Assembly: GCA_013420905.1 (NCBI GenBank)
Contig: JAAXNY010000010.1
Coordinates: forward strand, 2,356,001 to 2,420,000
DNA: 64,000 bases
DNA from: Collybia mongolica
Taxonomy: Eukaryota > Basidiomycota > Agaricomycetes > Agaricales > Clitocybaceae
Direction of reading: 5' to 3'
The notes beneath the pieces were generated by a model. It was not told where the DNA came from. It ran no database searches and saw only the letters and a program-made list of their open reading frames with translations. Every line of letters begins with the position of its first letter. Position 1 is the stretch's first letter. Positions 23,501 through 32,914 of this stretch are shown here, piece by piece. Position numbers and translations under genes: made by a program.

Positions 23501-24172
23501 GCCGATGATGTGGTGCAAGCTTTCCGGCTTCCTAAATATCAGCATACCAATCTATCTGAGCTGCCCTCTGCTGCCGCGATCGTCAATCATGACAGCGTTT
23601 TGACGCCAACCGACGATGCTGGTCACGAACCCTTGAAAACTTTTACATATGATTTGCATACCATGGATATGGATTCCGACGTCGACATGGAGGAGATCAC
23701 AAGTCCACCAGTGGTGGGAGAAAGTGCACCTAAAACTATGCGGGAAATGGCTGAAAACGCCGCAAGGCTGCGGATGGACGATCCCAAAGAATTTTGTGCT
23801 GATGAGGTTATTAACATCCATCGGTTTTCGCCGCCTACTGGATCCCCTAAAGGGAGGGGAATACCAAGTACAACGATAGCGTTTACCCCAAGGTCGAAGG
23901 GAAAGAATCCGCAGGTAGAGACGAAGTTGGCGGCTCGTACCCGCTCATCGAAACAAGCCTCAGCAAAGAAGAGACACAGGGATGGTGAAGAGAACGAATC
24001 TAGCCACGACGAGACTCAGCCGTCGCCAAAGAAACGAGTTGGAAGTAAACCAGATTCTCCAGTCCCAACGGTGCCTACAAGAACATTACGGCCTCGTGCT
24101 CCGAAGACCTCTGCTCAAATAGAAGAAGAGAGAGAACAAGAGAAGGCCTATAAACGCGCTATTGCCATGTAG
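20506..24172 (+). CDS. RAD4: Rad4/XPC nucleotide-excision-repair damage sensor
   Basis: Eleven exons: 20506-20654, 20705-20825, 20879-21665, 21717-22147, 22199-22290, 22346-22718, 22786-22867, 22940-22995, 23052-23138, 23194-23409, 23459-24172 (1035 aa). It binds helix-distorting DNA lesions with Rad23 and recruits TFIIH. An acidic N terminus (SEDEFDWEEVEVPE) leads into the inactive transglutaminase fold (ARLLSLTPLALQ, LCRGMGIPSRLVVSLQ, PVFWTEVF, RWIPVDPI). Lys/Ser-rich inserts interrupt that fold, and the three beta-hairpin domains follow: FKDHPLYVLTRHL (BHD1), then GKVPKNNFGNIDLY and KGVAKIARKLGFDFAEAV (BHD2/3). A Gly run and a basic C terminus finish it. The intron 23410-23458 uses GTGAGA and contains a CTAAC branch site. 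Convergent with TRM61, stop codons about 135 bp apart. Confidence 0.95.
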
Positions 24173-24306
24173 TCAGAGTTACTTGAGATATATATACTAG
24201 AAATTTAGAATAATAACAGTAGGAAGTTGTGTACTTTTCAAAAAGTATACCTAATTCACACATCCGCCGCGTGCCCGAGGGCGAACTTAGTGGGACGCAG
24301 TGCTGT

Positions 24307-26037
24307 TCATATCTCCTCACTGAGATTAGTCTCGCTATCTGGTGTGGCAGCTGTTGCTGAATTAGTCGGCGTGAAAGGTTGGAGAGATGCGAATGTGAGA
24401 TATGACGTGTGTCCACGAACTTCTGATAGAACCTTTGATAAACTGATTTTGGTGGCAGGAACTGGGGTCTGGCCTGAGGCTGGTCTCGTGAAAGTGAGTG
24501 GTGCTGCATCAGGCAATTCCACGTCAAGGTCCATGACCTCGGATTCGGGGTCTGGAGTGAGAGGAAGAAGGTTCGCATCATCTGTCTTGACCCGCTTGCT
24601 TCCCAAAGGATCGTCGGCTTCCTCGGCACCAGCAAGTGAAGGCTCCACGCCTCCTTCCCTTTTGCGCTTGGCTGTATTAGATCGGCCTGCTGCGATTTGT
24701 TTGAGTCGTTTGTCTTCTCGTCTCCGTTCAGCCTGCTTTAACTTTTCACTGATCTCACTGATCGGTGTAAGGGCAGGGACATGTGACACATCGAGCGGCC
24801 GCAAGAGTGTTTCGTACATTGTAATTTCTGTCCAAAAAAAATACCATCCCAGTTAATTGACAAGGACCTGTGCAAGTCAGACGCACGAACCGGTAAAACC
24901 GGAGTCGTTCAGCGAATTGACGGTTCTCAGAACCTGTTCCATACATGGGCTGAAGCAACAGATGCGAGTAGTACGGTCTTTCTATTGGGATTCATGTTCA
25001 GACTTGGAGGAACACGGTCCGAGACGAAACGCCTTAAGGATCGACGCACCCGGAGCGCTTGTTTAGCGTGATCAATGGCCTCCCATGGGGCTGGCAGGTC
25101 CAGGAATACTGCAAAATTGTCGATTAATATCACAAATAATAAATCACAAGAGGGTGATATTACCTGCATCCACTGTGTCAAGTACTGTAAAACCATCTTT
25201 ACAAACATTTCTATGGGTCAACGTCACAATATCATCCATCCCATGTTGAGCAAATTCTTCTCTTAAATTTTTTTCAGCCTTCAATGACAGCTACACATCC
25301 TTGACCTACTTTGCCTTGAAAGCTCTTGTTTCGTGAAATTCGTACGAATACAGGTGTCCTGAGGTGCCAATTGTCCGTGCGACAGAATGCGAGAATGATC
25401 CAGATCCAGTACCTTGGATGACAATAAGGTTGGAAATCCATCAACGGATAGGAGAGTCACATTACGCACCTGTGATTGGTCGGTCAGAATAATATGGCTC
25501 ATGTATAAATTTGACAAGGAAAAGGGAAGGGGTCAAGCTGGAATGTGTAGCTCGATGGAGCAAGATTCATCTCACTGACAACAAGGTGTCCAGGGTCTCG
25601 TAGTGTTCATCCCGCAATCTACACGAGAAAGGGACATGAAAATTGCACAAATAACGCACCTGCTTCAATGACACGGCTCCCTCGCTTGATATCGAGGCAG
25701 GAAGTGATGAATGCGATGTCAGCCAGATACAATATTTGCGTGCGATGTGGTAGAGCCATCGTCCAGAGCTCCGGGGTAGGCCTAAGGACATGAATGAACC
25801 CCTTTCCATTGCGCGATCCGACTTTGGAACCATATGGTATGCCAACTAGGTCTGCATGACGATAGTGGCCAAACTTGCTGTTGAGGTCTTTGCCCGGTGT
25901 TACTAAGAGTGGTTGAATGACATCGCGTGTCTGGAAGATAAAATCGGCTTAGATGGGTTGAGAAGACTCGAATGAGAACTTACGAGCCATATAATGACCA
26001 CATCTCCAGCGGCAACTTCACGAGCAGTGGACCACAT
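24307..26037 (-). CDS. TRM61: tRNA (adenine-58-N1) methyltransferase catalytic subunit
   Basis: Minus-strand exons: 25984-26037, 25660-25930, 25315-25412, 25164-25278, 25050-25108, 24891-24981, 24307-24827 (402 aa). With Trm6 it methylates A58 in the T loop of tRNAs in the nucleus. Seen: [29 protein letters not shown] at the N terminus (about residues 48-76, with [10 protein letters not shown] just after), the SAM-binding [10 protein letters not shown] at 109-118, the family DLPAPWEA motif with Asp183, and FSPCMEQV. The C-terminal ~140 residues form a basic/acidic low-complexity tail longer than in yeast. The junction between exons 3 and 4 is a 36-nt GC-AG intron (25279-25314); no GT donor keeps the frame there. 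Intron 2 (25413-25659) is unusually long at 247 nt. Confidence 0.93.
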
Positions 26038-26580
26038 CGTGGTAAACGTCGAAGACTAGTATTAGCGCGAAAATTGCAAATCGGGAAAATCTAGATTGCC
26101 GTACACCGCGTATTTACAAGATGGATAAGATTCAACATTTTTTGAAGCGCAACGACATTGTTTGGACTTCCTTTCCCAGACCAGGACCCTTGTACACTCT
26201 TTTGTGGTTTATATCAAGATGGAAGTTGTTTACGGATAAATCTCTGTGCCCCAGACTAGTCTAAAGGTTCGGGCAGTTTTCCCAGCTTCTCGGCGCTGCC
26301 AGACGGGTGCGCCCTGGGATATCCGCAGAATTCCCATTGAAACTGGCGTATTAAGCCCCATCCGGATCCTTGATGCCGTCCGAACTGTACAAAGATAGAA
26401 GAAGAGCCAGGATTCGCCCCGGGAGGCCAATATATTTCCTTCTCTCCTTTCCAATAAACCAACGGCTCTTCCTTATCAATCAACTTTGCTTCCGGCGCCT
26501 CTAACCTTTTCTCCTGATATTTTTTCCTTTTCACAGCCTTCCTCATCCACTCTCGTGACCCTTCTCACACCATTTTCTTC
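26038..26580. promoter_or_regulatory. Shared divergent promoter region (TRM61 / PAS gene)
   Basis: 543 bp between the two start codons, which point away from each other. No clear TATA box. ORFs on the minus strand here (26230-26546) show no domain and are taken as chance. Confidence 0.4.
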
Positions 26581-28118
26581 ATGGACACCCATCCACCAGG
26601 TCTATCGTTCAGTACGTTTTCTTCGCAATACTGTTCATATTGGAGGCTTAATGAGTTCAATCTAGTCGGCATTGTGGACTTCTCCGAAAAGGTACGTACT
26701 CAGTGATGATTATTCCCGTCTCCCTAAATTTATTAATTTCTCCATGTAGGCCAAATGGCTATTCCTGACAGAATCCGTCTCGGATTTGCTTGGTGAGACT
26801 TGTCGTATACCTGCTCTTCAGGTTCTCAACACAACCCGTAGGCTATGAGCCTCGTGAGTTGGTTGGACGTCCTTCTTTGGAGCTGGTGCACCCTGATGAA
26901 TATACGAGGACGAAACAACTACATTTGTGAATCCTTTCATTAAAACCTCCCCCGGCTACTAAACAAAGCGTCACAGTGATACTATATCTCAAGACAAGGC
27001 TGCGGTGCTCGTCTATCTAAGAATGAAGCACAAAAATCCCCATCAAGGTTATGTACTCTGCGGAATTGTCAGTCTTGACTAGTTTATGTTGAAGAAATCG
27101 GAGCACTCACATACCTTCCATTTCTTTCAGTCACGGTAAGCAAATGCAACGCCCAGATACGCCTTGAATTTATATGGTAGCGCCTCTTAGAACTGTCGTA
27201 CACAACGTTCTAGTTGGCAGCGTCTCTTTCGCGAGCCCGGGCGCGAAAGCCTTGCACAATGCCTCCACCGCTCAAGAAATTACTGTGATCTCACCTACTG
27301 CTGCACACTTCCAGATCAAGGTAAGCGAATCGTTTGGCGGTCGCGCTCGCACCTTACCTTTTGCCGGAGCGTTGGAACGACCCCCTTCCCCCCCTCAGTC
27401 CTCCGCAGCCCAATAAAAATATGCAATCGTCCCCATCGCCGACCTCCTCATCGTGGAGCTCCAGCCCCAGAAGTCCGGGTAGTCCAAATGGCAGGAGTGA
27501 GCCAGAGGATCGAAGCCCGATCCTCCCTCAACTACGAAGACAAGACTCGATCTCCTTTGATCACTTGCCGAATCAATCGCTTAGGACCCTATTTATCCTT
27601 GACCGATTCACCTCGAGCGGCACCATCCTTTACTGTTCAAACGACTTGCTCGTGACGACTCTGTCCGCAGTGACGAGGAGCTTCTTCGATTTCGTTGCCA
27701 AGAGACACGAGGAGACAGTAAGGAGTTGGATCGATTGTGTGAAGGGATGGGGTGTCAACGAACTAGGACAACCCAGTGACGGGGGTTTCGGGTTTGGGAG
27801 ATTTACTTTACTTGCACAGGGGCGAGACTCAAGGTTTGCGCTTCATCATTTCCTTCATGGGGCCCGCCGGTAGTTAATCAGTCCTTCTTTCCCCATAGTG
27901 TCCGAGTCCCGGAACCTCAACCCACTCGACAGAGAGGCATGAGGAATCGGGCAATGAGGACGAACAGCCGATCCACGCAATCCTCTGGCCACCGCCTGCA
28001 AACTATTTTACCGCCGATGGAAGGGACCTCATCAGAAATAGACGTGGATGCAATTTTTTCCGCGCATTCTGACGGGCTCATGGTCGTACTCCGCAGGAGC
28101 CAGGATCAAGAGTCATAG
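26581..28118 (+). CDS. PAS-domain protein
   Basis: Nine exons: 26581-26611, 26666-26691, 26750-26792, 26842-26926, 26977-27067, 27131-27135, 27191-27320, 27370-27833, 27899-28118 (364 aa). The N-terminal ~120 residues form one PAS sensor domain: IGIVDFSEKAKWLFLTESVS, LLGYEPRELVGRPSLELVHPDE, AAVLVYLRMKHKNPHQGYVLCG. The conserved TVVHNVLVGSVSFA follows, and the rest is Ser/Pro-rich and probably disordered. No LOV Cys (NCRFLQ) and no GATA finger are seen, so it is not a White Collar photoreceptor; redox, ligand or protein-partner sensing is possible but unproven. Exon 6 is a 5-nt microexon whose inclusion gives the Ile-Ser-Arg-Thr-Val junction. Confidence 0.85.
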
Positions 28119-28679
28119 GTGATCATCTAATCTGGCAATACGTTGCTTCTCAACTCACGCTTGCGTCTTCTCCCCGTTACATCGGGCGTTTGCAATTAGT
28201 GGCTCGATGTAAAACCTTATCATTGTTATTCCTTTTTTTCTTGCTCCCCGTTAGCTATTCATATTTGCTCTCATCCCGCTCGGTTTATGTTATTCGAGTT
28301 TTCCTCGCATTTATTGTTGATGACTGAATGTATAACTTAGCTTATCCCAATGTATATCTTGTTGCCACTTTTTGAATGCTCGCGTGTCAAAGATCTGGCG
28401 AGGCGAACACTATGAGTAATTACTCGGTTCAGCAAGACGTTCGATGCCTGGGGCCGCAGGGAAGACCGTAGGTGAGATATCGTCATCTGATGGGTGCCTG
28501 GGAAGCAGCGTGATAAAGTTTACAGCTGTATGTAAGCCCACCAGATCCGACATTGTGAATGTGACTAAAGGCAATCTCTTTGATGTAAGGAACATGGAGC
28601 CAGACCACTGGTCCCAGACAGAAGGATGAAGCAGAACATGTCACAGGTAACTACATGTGCAAAGGCGAAGCAGCATGAA
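28119..28679. other. Convergent 3' intergenic region (PAS / GH27)
   Basis: 561 bp between two stop codons of converging genes. Only chance ORFs are seen. Confidence 0.5.
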
Positions 28680-31149
28680 TTAATTTGACACTCCAACACG
28701 GTAGAAGTCTGGTGCGAAGGCGTTGGGGTTGGAGATCTGGATAGTATTTGTTTTCCCAGCTCTGAATCCGGATAAGGTGACGAGATAGCCGGAAAGGAGG
28801 ATGTCCCAACTCTGCATGGTACACAGGGGTGAGTGAAGAATCAACAAGGCTGAGGAACGTAAATACCTGTGCGGAAATCGGGAGCTGGACTTGTACCGCA
28901 GTACCTCCATTAACACTAATGAACGCGTTACGGCAGTTGGAGCAATCTGTGTTGGTAAACACAAAATCGCCATTGATATAGTCCAAGGATAGTGTCTTTG
29001 TACCACCTGATGTGCCGCCATCGACACCGTTTATGGTTAAAATGCCTCCGTTGCCGATAAAGCCGACAACTGTAACGGAAGAACTAACGACGCGCGTCGC
29101 CGCGCCTCCCGCGAGAGTGTTCGAGGAGGCCGCCGTGGAGTAGAAGGTGAACGAGGGTGCAGGGGCTGCCACACCGCCTGTCAATTTTAAGACAACAGAA
29201 CCGTGTCCGGCAACAGTCGACGTGTAGCTTTGGGTCACTCGTCAGTCCGCGTAGACTTCCCAATGGGATAATTTATGGCCCTACGTTGTGGTGAGTTTCC
29301 CCAGGGAGGCCCCAGAGATCAGATCAGTTGCAGTGGCTGAAGAGAAGCCGACATCGGCAAGGTTGAAGGTTAGAGATCTTGATGACGTTTGCCAGTTGAT
29401 AATGACTTGCGGCCAAAGGCAGAATGGATAAGCCAGAAATAGGGGCATTCGGAAACAAGTTACCTGCGACCGTAGATCCATCTGCCAGAGGTCCAGCCCA
29501 CACGTCATGGTCGTTTGTGTATCTACGCTTGAAGGCGATAGATTTTCCCAGAGGATCTTGCTGTGTGAGATGTGAGAGAAATGTATTTGAATAACAAACT
29601 ATTTTTGCATACGTTCAAGGCAATAATTCTCGGATTTTTTAGGATGTTAAGGGTCTGAGAAGATGGGTGGGAAAGGTCTGTAGATATAATCAAGGGGGAT
29701 CTGTGAATATAAATTAATACTATAAGTCATCCAAATGAAAGGGTCCGTTGACGCACTTCGCAGCGGCCCAAAACGCAAAGTGGGTCTGTTGCTCTGCAGC
29801 AGAGAGGCCAGAATTACCAACTTCCAGCATATCCAAATCTAGTCCGGATGGTTAACAGCTGGTAGCCTAAGATATCTGTAAACCAACCGTTCCATGCGCC
29901 CGGGCCTGCAAATTGAGTAATAGGAACAAGCTGATTGATGATCCTGAACAAATTGGCCCAAGACGCCGGAGGACCGATATCGTTTCTGTACGGATAGTCA
30001 GATGGCTGCCGGTAAATTTGAAGATCGGGCTTACGAGATCCTCCACCTAAACCACAGGGTTCTCAATGCTGAGACACGCGGCGAGTGACATTTTGCGCTT
30101 ACGAGTTTCCAACTGCACTTGCGGGCCATCTGGCAGGGTCTTCGAGAGTCGTTAGCGTGGACCAGTAAAAAAATTCTGTTATGGCACCTTGTACACCCCA
30201 TTCACATATGGAGAATACGATCGGACGTCTCGTAGCAGCTAGGGCATCTCTCATGGTTGTGTAATGGGGCTAGTTCTAGTGTCAGGGGGTGTATGTAGTC
30301 GATCTGGCAGAGACTTTACTTGAATCTATTGGTATAACTTGTGAATCAAACGTATACCGTCGGAGAATAGCAATGCACACCTGAATGGGCGGATTAAAGT
30401 TGACAAAATCTGTTTTGCTAACTGTTCGATGCGTAAGCTTCAAGCAATGGTCGCAATTGACAACACGAGATTACCAGCGTAACAATTATCATACTGATAA
30501 TGGGTTGGTGAATATTGAAGGAAAAATAAAACAAGCACTCACCTTCAGATAGTCCGCGCCCCACGAGGCGAAAGTACTTGCATCAGATGTCTCAAAACCA
30601 AGGCTTCCCAGGTATTTCGCAGTACCTCCTACAAAATCACAAGCGAAAAAGCCACTAAAGTGATGGTCGATAAAGAGAAAAGTTAGAACGAATCCAGAGA
30701 CTTACCCGTCTGAGTACATTCCGAACTTTAGCCCCAAGTTATGAATGAAAGTGGACAAGGCCGGGATGCCGGAAGGAATTGTTGTGGTGTCCCAGGTGAA
30801 ACCACCAGTAGAATTCCTAGCCTTTCCCTGCCAGCCGCAATCACTGACCGTTCAACCTGTGAGTCGGGATTTGTTAATGTGGATGATCGACGTACAGGTT
30901 GATATAATTATAGCCTAATGTGCTGAGCCCCAAACTAATCAAACTTTGCGCAGCTGCTTTGTATTGGGTCTCTGTTGTGGTGCAACTAGGTACCGTTAAA
31001 GAAAAATGTAGAGGTGAGAATTTTGGGGCTCACAGGAAAGCATTGTATGGGTTCCATCCCATTGGCGGTTTTACCGCCACCCCATTGTTTAGAGCTAAGC
31101 AAGTTGAAGCGAAAACGATGGCAAGGAAGCAAGACCAGTAGGATGTCAT
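28680..31149 (-). CDS. Secreted GH27 alpha-galactosidase with C-terminal beta-rich module
   Basis: Minus-strand exons: 31034-31149, 30896-30985, 30706-30843, 30543-30654, 30475-30493, 30381-30421, 30188-30269, 30103-30139, 30035-30046, 29888-29985, 29757-29838, 29613-29700, 29464-29560, 29285-29405, 28867-29227, 28680-28811 (541 aa). Hydrolyses terminal alpha-galactose. A signal peptide (CFLAIVFASTCLA) precedes PPMGWNPYNAF; then DCGWQGK, GADYLK, YDNC with nucleophile Asp154, RRPIVFSICEWG, WRISNDIG with acid/base Asp218, AGPGAWNDLDML and FAFWAAAKSPLI. After the beta-sandwich comes an extra carbohydrate-binding-like module (about residues 390-541, GFIGNGGILTINGV, FRAGKTNTIQISNP) resembling CBM35. 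Exons of 19 nt and 12 nt carry the catalytic segments. Likely acts on plant galactomannan or raffinose sugars outside the cell. Confidence 0.94.
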
Positions 31150-31585
31150 CGTTCGATGTCGGCAAATCGAAATTGCTGCTTCGCCATGGTGTTTGATTTT
31201 ATACGTCTTATTCCATCTGACGGGCCGTTGAGAAGGAAGAGAGTCTTCTCGTTGGTCATTCGGGCAGTCGCGTGACAGAGGTCTACAGGCCTTCTCATCA
31301 TGGGTCAGTGTCGGCTGCTGTCAATAACGGCCTCGTTAATTCCAAAATATTGAAATGAGTGAGATGATGCAGCTTTTGAATCGCGTGCCAGAAATTGGTA
31401 TGACTTGGAATGGAAACGCGAGAAACAAGCCTTGGCGCAGACAGCAACATGAACCAGATTAGGCTAGATCACGCGATCTTGCCTCATCGGTCACATGGTC
31501 CGAAGATTTCAAACTGATACTTCAAGTTCTCTTCATCTTTGACCATGCATGATAAAACCACTTTACTGAAGTCGAAAGCGAAACT
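31150..31585. promoter_or_regulatory. Shared divergent promoter region (GH27 / MDE1)
   Basis: 436 bp between divergent start codons. It has no clear TATA box and no ORF with support. Confidence 0.4.
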
Positions 31586-32679
31586 ATGTCTCTCGAAAAC
31601 CAGGATAATCTCGTGATTTCATCTGATCCACTTCATGTAAGCCTTGGCCATATATTCTCGGAGACTAATCGACTATGAGTCCATGGTAGCCTGCGAACTT
31701 GATACCTGAATTATGTAGCTCTTTCTACAAGGTGTGTAAGAGCCATATAAACAAAGTTTATTTCTCTTAACCAAGCTTAGTTAGGATGGGTTACTGGAAC
31801 TGGGGGAGGAATCTGTATCAGAACTGGGTGCGTCCTAAAACCATGGGCATTCCCAGGAGTAATGCACCACCAACCATAACAAAGTGATAAAGTATTCATT
31901 GCGCCCTCTGGAGTCCAAAAAGAACGTATTTTGTCCTCTCATATATTCGTGCTTCCATATCCGCAACCAGATCCTTCTCCCTACACCGACAGAGTGTTTC
32001 TCCGGCGGCCCGCTATGCACCTTAAGGAATCCGCTTGTACACCACTCTTCTGGAATTCTTTTGATCTCCGCGACGCGGGAAGTTGTATCCACACGCACTC
32101 CCAGCATGCGGTTATGGCTACCCTTTTGTGGCCCGGTGCGGTCTTTACGATATCTCACCAAGTAAGCTGGATCTCATGTACTTAAGCTAGTCGCTTGACT
32201 GATCCCGAATATTAAAGGAGGTGACCGATGCTTCCACGCACCTGTCAGTACCAATGCTAACCCGTTGTTCAGATGATCAAAGGAGTCCGTGTCGCTGGTA
32301 CCGGTCGCGCGCTTTCTTATCTTGACACTCTTTTGTTACCAATTATTGAAAATACCCCGAACGAGGAGGATCTTAAGGATAGCATGGCCGAGGCGATGAC
32401 AAAATACCCAGAAGCGGCTGGAGTCCTCGTCCGCAGACACGGTGTATATGTTTGGGGTCTGTAGACACATATACTTTTAGATTACAGTTCACAGCTAACC
32501 ATAATGTCTTAGGTTCTGACTGGGAGAAGGCAAAGACGCAGACAGAGGTGGGTCTGGTTCTAGCCTTCTACCAATGTTGCGTTCATCTGATGTCAGTCAA
32601 GTGTCTCGACTATCTTTTTGAAATAGGGGTGAAAATGAAGCTCGCGGGCCTCCCTACTGTTCTCAAAGAACCTTTGTAA
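31586..32679 (+). CDS. MDE1: Methylthioribulose-1-phosphate dehydratase (methionine salvage)
   Basis: Eight exons: 31586-31636, 31690-31731, 31781-31827, 31885-32161, 32218-32220, 32273-32456, 32513-32547, 32602-32679 (238 aa). Class II aldolase-fold enzyme that removes water from methylthioribulose-1-phosphate in the cytosol, the third step of the methionine salvage cycle. Seen: [15 protein letters not shown] at the N terminus, [10 protein letters not shown], zinc ligands His116 and His118 in [29 protein letters not shown], zinc ligand His196 in RRHGVYVWG, and WEKAKTQTE. The catalytic Glu140 comes from a single 3-nt exon (GAG). With it, the zinc ligands and Glu all sit exactly one residue after those of human APIP as I recall them (115, 117, 139, 195). 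Without it the Glu is lost and the spacing breaks. Confidence 0.92.
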
Positions 32680-32914
32680 AATCCATCTTTGTGCATACAC
32701 CTTCCGTTATGCTGTATTCATTCCTAAGCTCCCGGTGTTGTGGCTACATTACACAACGCGATCGGTCACGTCACGTCACGCTTCGCCATCACATGTGGCA
32801 ATTCGGACGTGAAATTATTGAGAGCGGCTGTCGCTTGAGACTTGAACTTATCCTTTTTTCGCATTTTAACGAGAGCCACTAGTTCGTCTATCGGAGATTT
32901 TGGTGATATTCTCT

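Noticed and set aside
26581..28118. PAS gene as a White Collar or LOV photoreceptor
   Set aside because: No LOV cysteine motif and no GATA zinc finger are present; only a single PAS-like domain.
31884..32185. Two overlapping plus-strand ORFs as separate genes
   Set aside because: One frame is exon 4 of MDE1; the other is its shadow.
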